A stretch of DNA of 7,800 nt from Candidatus Bathyarchaeota archaeon (lineage in GTDB: Archaea > Thermoproteota > Bathyarchaeia > Hecatellales > Hecatellaceae), in assembly GCA_030669485.1 (NCBI GenBank), contig DAOVDL010000026.1:1-7800 (forward strand), in the 5' to 3' direction. Of the stretch, positions 4,515 to 7,800 are shown piece after piece. Positions within the stretch are counted from its first letter, which is position 1, and every line of letters begins with the position of its first letter. A program made the translations under genes and the position numbers. The notes beneath the pieces are model-generated. The model was not told where the DNA came from, ran no database searches, and saw only the letters and a program-made list of their open reading frames with translations.

Positions 4515-5261
4515 ATGCACGCACCTAGGAAGACCCCTACAGGAATACTTGGCTTAGTTGAGCTTTTAGGAGGCGGCCTCCCCAGCGGGAGGATAATTCT
4601 GGTTATAGGGGGGCCGGGAACAGGTAAAACAATAATGTCAGCTCAGTTTCTGTTTAACGGCATCACAAAATATGGTGAAAATGGCATATTTGTAAGTTTG
4701 GAGGAGGCAAAGCATCACTTCTACCGGGAAATGGCCCATTTTGGATTTGACTTTCAACAACTGGAAAAGCAGAAAAAATTTATCTTCCTTGACGCGTCGC
4801 CCATCCGACATATGCCGGAAGAAGTGAAGATCGGTAGGATAAGGGTAGGGAGAAGTGACTTCTCGATCGATAGCTTGATTGAAAGGATTAAAACCAGTGC
4901 AGATATGATTAATGCGAAACGAATAGCGATTGACCCTCTCACCTCGTTAACCCTTCAATATCCCGATACCTTCAAACGGAGAACAGCTATTCTCGATCTA
5001 ATCGAAGCACTCGTGATGACGGATGCCACGGTTCTCGTAACAACTGAACTGCAACGGTTAGGTATTGAGAGAAACGTGGAGCTTGAAGAGTACATAACCC
5101 ATGGAGTCATAACGCTTCAAACACTTTCGATTGAAAGGGCGAGTGTGAGGGTTATCCAAGTGGGAAAGATGAGAGAGGTGGCGATAGACCTACAACCTAA
5201 ACCTTATAGGATAACAGAGAAAGGGATCGAAGTCTTTCCAAAGGAGAGTATCTTTAGATAG
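4515..5261 (+). CDS. Single-domain KaiC-like (RecA-superfamily) ATPase, 248 residues
   Basis: The protein starts with TGILGLVELLGGGLPSGRIILV, the usual KaiC/RadA-like opening (9-30). The Walker A loop is GGPGTGKT at 32-39. The paired acidic residues E63-E64 in SLEEAKHHF take the place of the KaiC catalytic glutamates. The Walker B strand is RIAIDPLTSL with D140. The C-terminus, KPYRITEKGIEVFP (229-242), is the standard KaiC-family ending. All ATPase residues are present, so it should bind and split ATP. Archaeal single-domain KaiC proteins include signalling regulators and ArlH, the archaellum partner of the ArlI motor ATPase. Here it lies between pilin genes and a secretion ATPase gene, which suggests work on pilus assembly or its control. 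That link is inferred from position. The ATG at 4515 was chosen over TTG 4464 and ATG 4491 from the ribosome binding site and family length. It ends 85 bases before the TrmB-like gene. Confidence 0.85.
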   Translation: MHAPRKTPTGILGLVELLGGGLPSGRIILVIGGPGTGKTIMSAQFLFNGITKYGENGIFVSLEEAKHHFYREMAHFGFDFQQLEKQKKFIFLDASPIRHMPEEVKIGRIRVGRSDFSIDSLIERIKTSADMINAKRIAIDPLTSLTLQYPDTFKRRTAILDLIEALVMTDATVLVTTELQRLGIERNVELEEYITHGVITLQTLSIERASVRVIQVGKMREVAIDLQPKPYRITEKGIEVFPKESIFR

Positions 5262-5309
5262 TTCCACATTACTTAATTTCTAGACAGATATATGACGATG
5301 AGTAAACTC

Positions 5310-5317
5310 TTTTAATT
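5310..5317 (+). promoter_or_regulatory. TATA-like box for the TrmB-like gene
   Basis: TTTTAATT is centred about 33 bases before the ATG at 5347, which would give a nearly leaderless transcript. This agrees with the lack of a ribosome binding site before that ATG. It suggests the gene is transcribed separately from the KaiC-like gene. Confidence 0.4.
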
Positions 5318-5346
5318 CAATTCGACTAACTCTTTTTCGATGCCTT

Positions 5347-6150
5347 ATGGTGGTAGAGGAAGAGTACGCCAAAACCTATCTGATGAAACTTGGCTTAACG
5401 GAGTATGAGGCTCGTATCTATACTGTTCTGGTGAAGATGGGTCAACGAACCGCCAGTGAAATCAGCTTCCTAGGAAAGATACCTAGACCTAAAACGTATG
5501 GATCAATCAAGAGCTTGAAGAGGAAGGGCTTCCTTAAGGTTATTCCAACTAAACCTGAACGCTACTCAGCGGTGTCGCCGAACAAAGTGTTACTTCCCCT
5601 TGTAGAGAGGTTTGCTGAAGATGCTGAAGGATGTGGTAAGGTTTTAGAAAATCTTGCGTTAAGCTTTGAGTCTTCAAAATATGTTTACATGGAGGAGCCT
5701 TACGAAACGCGGGAATTCTGGATTGTTCGTGGAAGAGAAAATGTTCGGAAGAAAATCGTTAAGATGGTTGATGAAGCGGAGGATTCTGTTTTTAATGTAA
5801 CCAGCGCTAACGGTATAATTAGGGTTTACAAGTCCTATTTCGATGTTTTTGAGAAAGCAGTGGAAAGAAATTTGGACGTTCGGATTATTACATCTCTCAC
5901 TCCTGAAAACGAATCTGCACTAAAAGAGCTTAAGGAAACAGTGAAAGTTAAAACTACGAATCTTCCATTACCAAAATATGTTTGCACGGATAGCAACGAA
6001 ATCATCTTTATCGAGGCGATACCTGATGACCATAATGTACGGGAGGGACGAGACATAGGTTCTTGGACAAACGACCCTTTACTGGTTAGAATACATAGAG
6101 AATCTTTTCTAAAACTATGGCAGATTATAGGAAGAAAGGGCATACGGTAA
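5347..6150 (+). CDS. TrmB-family transcriptional regulator
   Basis: This is a 267-residue soluble protein with the two-part layout of archaeal TrmB-like regulators. Residues 8-76 form a winged helix-turn-helix: LMKLGLTEYEARIYTVLVK, then TASEISFLGKIPRPKTYGSI as the helix-turn-helix, and LKRKGFLKVIPTKPERYSAV as the wing. A linker helix (80-108) resembles the dimerising segment of the family. Residues 122-265 match the TrmB C-terminal region, with FWIVRGRENVRKKIVKMVDEA and later DVRIITSLTPEN. TrmB proteins bind inverted repeats near promoters. The classical ones sense sugars, but many relatives have unknown ligands. None can be named here. Its place between the KaiC-like gene and the secretion ATPase gene suggests it controls this pilus-like locus, with the palindromes at 4252-4289 and 6248-6286 as candidate targets. 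Both statements are inference. The ATG at 5347 lacks a ribosome binding site but suits a leaderless message. Confidence 0.85.
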   Translation: MVVEEEYAKTYLMKLGLTEYEARIYTVLVKMGQRTASEISFLGKIPRPKTYGSIKSLKRKGFLKVIPTKPERYSAVSPNKVLLPLVERFAEDAEGCGKVLENLALSFESSKYVYMEEPYETREFWIVRGRENVRKKIVKMVDEAEDSVFNVTSANGIIRVYKSYFDVFEKAVERNLDVRIITSLTPENESALKELKETVKVKTTNLPLPKYVCTDSNEIIFIEAIPDDHNVREGRDIGSWTNDPLLVRIHRESFLKLWQIIGRKGIR

Positions 6151-6161
6151 GTTACATAATG

Positions 6162-6170
6162 TTTATATAA
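6162..6170 (+). promoter_or_regulatory. Strong TATA-like box before the secretion ATPase gene
   Basis: TTTATATAA is the best TATA match in the window. A start about 25-30 bases downstream (near 6192) would leave a leader of about 130 bases before the ATG at 6321, unusually long next to the other genes here. The leader would contain the inverted repeat at 6248-6286. Confidence 0.5.
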
Positions 6171-6247
6171 CGAAACGAAAAATAGTCACCTGCTAAAGAA
6201 TTCTTTCCCATATTTTCGCTACATATTACAGCTGTATTGATTTCTAG

Positions 6248-6286
6248 GTTACAAAGTGTTTTAGACGACCAATAGTGCCTTGTAAC
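6248..6286. repeat. Inverted repeat GTTACAAAG ... CCTTGTAAC
   Basis: GTTACAAAG (6248-6256) and CCTTGTAAC (6278-6286) are reverse complements at 8 of 9 positions, with 21 bases between. The right arm's octamer CTTGTAAC occurs again at 4232-4239, next to the leftward pilin TATA-like box. It may be a pair of operator half-sites or a hairpin in the leader of the ATPase message. Confidence 0.4.
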
Positions 6287-6307
6287 GTAGGTTTATGTTT
6301 GTCAAGT

Positions 6308-6314
6308 GGAGGTG
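6308..6314 (+). promoter_or_regulatory. Textbook archaeal ribosome binding site
   Basis: GGAGGTG is fully complementary to the usual archaeal 16S rRNA tail and ends 6 bases before the ATG at 6321. It fixes the start of the secretion ATPase gene and is the strongest such site in the window. Confidence 0.75.
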
Positions 6315-6320
6315 CCGCAT

Positions 6321-7800
6321 ATGGGTAACGTTTCACCACCTAATAGGTATAGATCACAGACAGCGACAACAACACATGATACAGAGAAGGATGCCGTTAC
6401 ATTACATTACCAGCAGCTTGAAGCTTTTTACAGGAAAAAATATGGTAAAAATGGAAAAAGACGACTGGAGAAGGCTATAAAATCCGCATTAACTACTGAA
6501 GAGCTGTCAGGGACAACTGTAATCTTACCTGGTGAACTTTGGAGGGAATCGGTCAAAAGGCTCTACGGCAGCACTATTGGTAAAAAGGCCGAAGATAGCG
6601 TAGCGGATGATTCTGTAAAACGGGTTCTGAAGACATTGGAGCTGGAACAGAGCAAACAGATCGAAGATGGTGCCATGGATGAGCCTGTAAAACAGGTTTT
6701 GGAACCATGGGAGCTGGAACAACTTGATCTTCCGGTAGTAAAGCAGTACAAGTTGGAAGGGCAGATAGAAGTTAGGATCATCAAAGAAACCTCAAACCAA
6801 TTGAAGTACGTAATAGTTGAACCTGTGCTGACAGGTGAAGAGGCGAGGTTGCTTGAAGAAATAAAAGAGCTCTTAATAGAGGAGTTAGACATTGATGCAA
6901 GGGAAATAGGATCAAGTGCTGAAGCTGAGAAATTCCTCATAAAGGAGACTGAAAAAATTGTTAGGAAATACCGTATCAAGGTAAGCGGTGAAACATTAAG
7001 CAAGATAAAATATTATATCACACGGGATTTCATTCACTACGGCAAGATCAACCCTCTTATGCGTGACCCCCACATAGAGGACATATCCTGCAATGGTCAC
7101 AATATACCCATTTACATTTGGCATAGAGAATTTGAATCAATGCCTACAAATATAGTGTTCTCAACGTATGAAGAGTTAGACAGATTTGTTATAAAACTGA
7201 CTGACATGGCGAGAAAGGCGGTGTCCATTGCACAGCCTGTCGTTGACGCAACCCTGCCTGATGGAAGCAGAGTGCAGGTGACCTACCAGAAGGAGGTCAC
7301 GCGTAGAGGTTCCTCCTTCACCATACGGAAGTTCCATGAGGAACCGATGACTATGACGGATCTAGTTCTTAACGAAACACTCTCCGCTGAAATGGCTGCA
7401 TGGTTCTGGTATGTAATAGAGAAGCAAGCCTCAATTATAGTGGTGGGCGGCACCGCCTCCGGTAAGACCACGGCGATAAATATGCTTTCCATGTTCATAA
7501 AGCCGACCTCAAAAATAATATCCATAGAAGACACAGCTGAGCTTCAGCTACCCCACGAAAACTGGCTTCCATCAATTGTCCGCTCAGGGTTCGGTGTAGA
7601 TGGAAAACATGCAGAGATAACGTTGTTCGACCTGTTGAGAAATGCTTTGAGGCAGAGGCCTGAATATTTAATAGTTGGGGAGGTCAGAGGCGCTGAGACT
7701 TACACCCTTTTCCAAGCACTTGCCACTGGACATGGCGGCTTGGCTACGCTTCACGCTGAATCCGTTGAGTCAGCTGTCCGAAGACTTGAAAATGAACCGA
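6321..7800 (+). CDS. Type II/IV secretion (GspE/ArlI/PilB-like) ATPase, C-terminus beyond window
   Basis: 493 codons are visible and the frame is open at the right edge. The C-terminal half has every ATPase element: Walker A GGTASGKTT (376-384), an Asp-box segment IISIEDTAEL (400-409), Walker B YLIVGE with E454, and the His box ATGHGGLATLHAE (H471, H478), after LFDLLRNALRQRPE. The middle region (about 140-360) matches archaeal GspE-like proteins, with YVIVEP, RDPHIEDISCNG and QPVVDATLPDGSRVQV. Such proteins form hexamers on the inner face of the membrane. With an ArlJ/TadC-type membrane protein they drive pilus or archaellum assembly. That partner would be expected just beyond the window. The first 135 residues are charged and poorly conserved in appearance and contain a 24-residue tandem repeat. 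Whether it serves a pilus, adhesion filament or archaellum is undecided. The neighbouring pilin-type genes favour a pilus-like system. Confidence 0.9.
   Translation, partial: MGNVSPPNRYRSQTATTTHDTEKDAVTLHYQQLEAFYRKKYGKNGKRRLEKAIKSALTTEELSGTTVILPGELWRESVKRLYGSTIGKKAEDSVADDSVKRVLKTLELEQSKQIEDGAMDEPVKQVLEPWELEQLDLPVVKQYKLEGQIEVRIIKETSNQLKYVIVEPVLTGEEARLLEEIKELLIEELDIDAREIGSSAEAEKFLIKETEKIVRKYRIKVSGETLSKIKYYITRDFIHYGKINPLMRDPHIEDISCNGHNIPIYIWHREFESMPTNIVFSTYEELDRFVIKLTDMARKAVSIAQPVVDATLPDGSRVQVTYQKEVTRRGSSFTIRKFHEEPMTMTDLVLNETLSAEMAAWFWYVIEKQASIIVVGGTASGKTTAINMLSMFIKPTSKIISIEDTAELQLPHENWLPSIVRSGFGVDGKHAEITLFDLLRNALRQRPEYLIVGEVRGAETYTLFQALATGHGGLATLHAESVESAVRRLENEP
6582..6725 (+). repeat. In-frame 72-base tandem duplication in the secretion ATPase
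   Basis: Residues 88-111 and 112-135 of the ATPase are two copies of a 24-residue unit, exactly in register and directly adjacent. By my count 12 of 24 residues are identical. Shared marks are K at position 1, ED at 4-5, D at 9, VK at 12-13, VL at 15-16 and ELEQ at 20-23. A possible decayed third copy (PVVKQYKLEGQ) follows. The unit is charged and probably helical, a linker between the N-terminal region and the ATPase core. Confidence 0.65.

Noticed and set aside
5290..5335. Possible C/D box guide RNA (ATGACGATGAG) before the TrmB-like gene
   Set aside because: The C-box match is imperfect and no CTGA D box follows at a suitable distance. The TATA-like box there explains the stretch better.
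5835..6143. 102-codon minus-strand frame
   Set aside because: It is the reverse shadow of the TrmB-like effector domain, with no recognisable domain of its own.
2260..6248. ATTTCTAGAC at 2260-2269 and 5276-5285, with ATTTCTAGG at 6240-6248, all between genes
   Set aside because: Repeated 10-base strings are expected many times by chance in 7.8 kb, and the positions relative to genes differ.
6295..6480. 61-codon plus-strand frame starting at ATG 6295
   Set aside because: It overlaps the start of the secretion ATPase in another frame. The GGAGGTG site at 6308-6314 serves the ATG at 6321, and no ribosome binding site serves 6295.
6563..7003. 146-codon minus-strand frame rich in Ser and Phe
   Set aside because: It is antisense to the secretion ATPase gene, whose plus frame is continuous and carries the family motifs. 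The serine/phenylalanine bias is what the reverse of a Glu/Lys-rich gene gives.

Overview
The window looks like a piece of an archaeal chromosome. Supporting signs are GGTG-type ribosome binding sites (the best is GGAGGTG at 6308-6314), AT-rich TATA-like boxes about 35-42 bases before starts, class III (prepilin) signal peptides, a TrmB-type regulator, a single-domain KaiC-like ATPase and an archaeal-type secretion ATPase. The LeuC/LeuD pair is of the short archaeal kind. A member of the Thermoproteota/Bathyarchaeia-like lineages would fit, but the lineage is inference only.

Left part, 1-1418, minus strand: the start of a LeuD-type small subunit (running off the window edge) directly follows a complete LeuC-type large subunit. 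Together they form an isopropylmalate/homoaconitate-type dehydratase.

Middle-left part, 1599-2532, plus strand: a row of small genes. These are a 52-residue zinc-binding protein (CxxC...HxxC, GTG start), a 101-residue protein of unknown function (TTG start) and a weak 52-residue candidate. A hairpin plus T-tract follows the first. A perfect 9-bp hairpin lies inside the last.

Right part, 2551-7800: a type IV pilus-like locus built around a 330-base divergent regulatory region (4185-4514). Leftward, three consecutive genes encode proteins with prepilin-like N-termini: a 50-residue protein that is little more than signal peptide plus helix, a 160-residue pilin-like protein and a 322-residue protein with an added C-terminal region. 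Rightward lie a KaiC-like ATPase, a TrmB-family transcriptional regulator and the first 493 codons of a type II/IV secretion (GspE/ArlI/PilB-like) ATPase, which continues past the window.

The likely working model is that the secretion ATPase powers assembly of a pilus made from the leftward-encoded pilins. The TrmB-like protein may control the locus through the palindromes in the intergenic regions, and the KaiC-like ATPase may be a regulator or an ArlH-like assembly partner. The enzyme, pilin and ATPase identities rest on motifs. The regulatory links and the KaiC role are inference.
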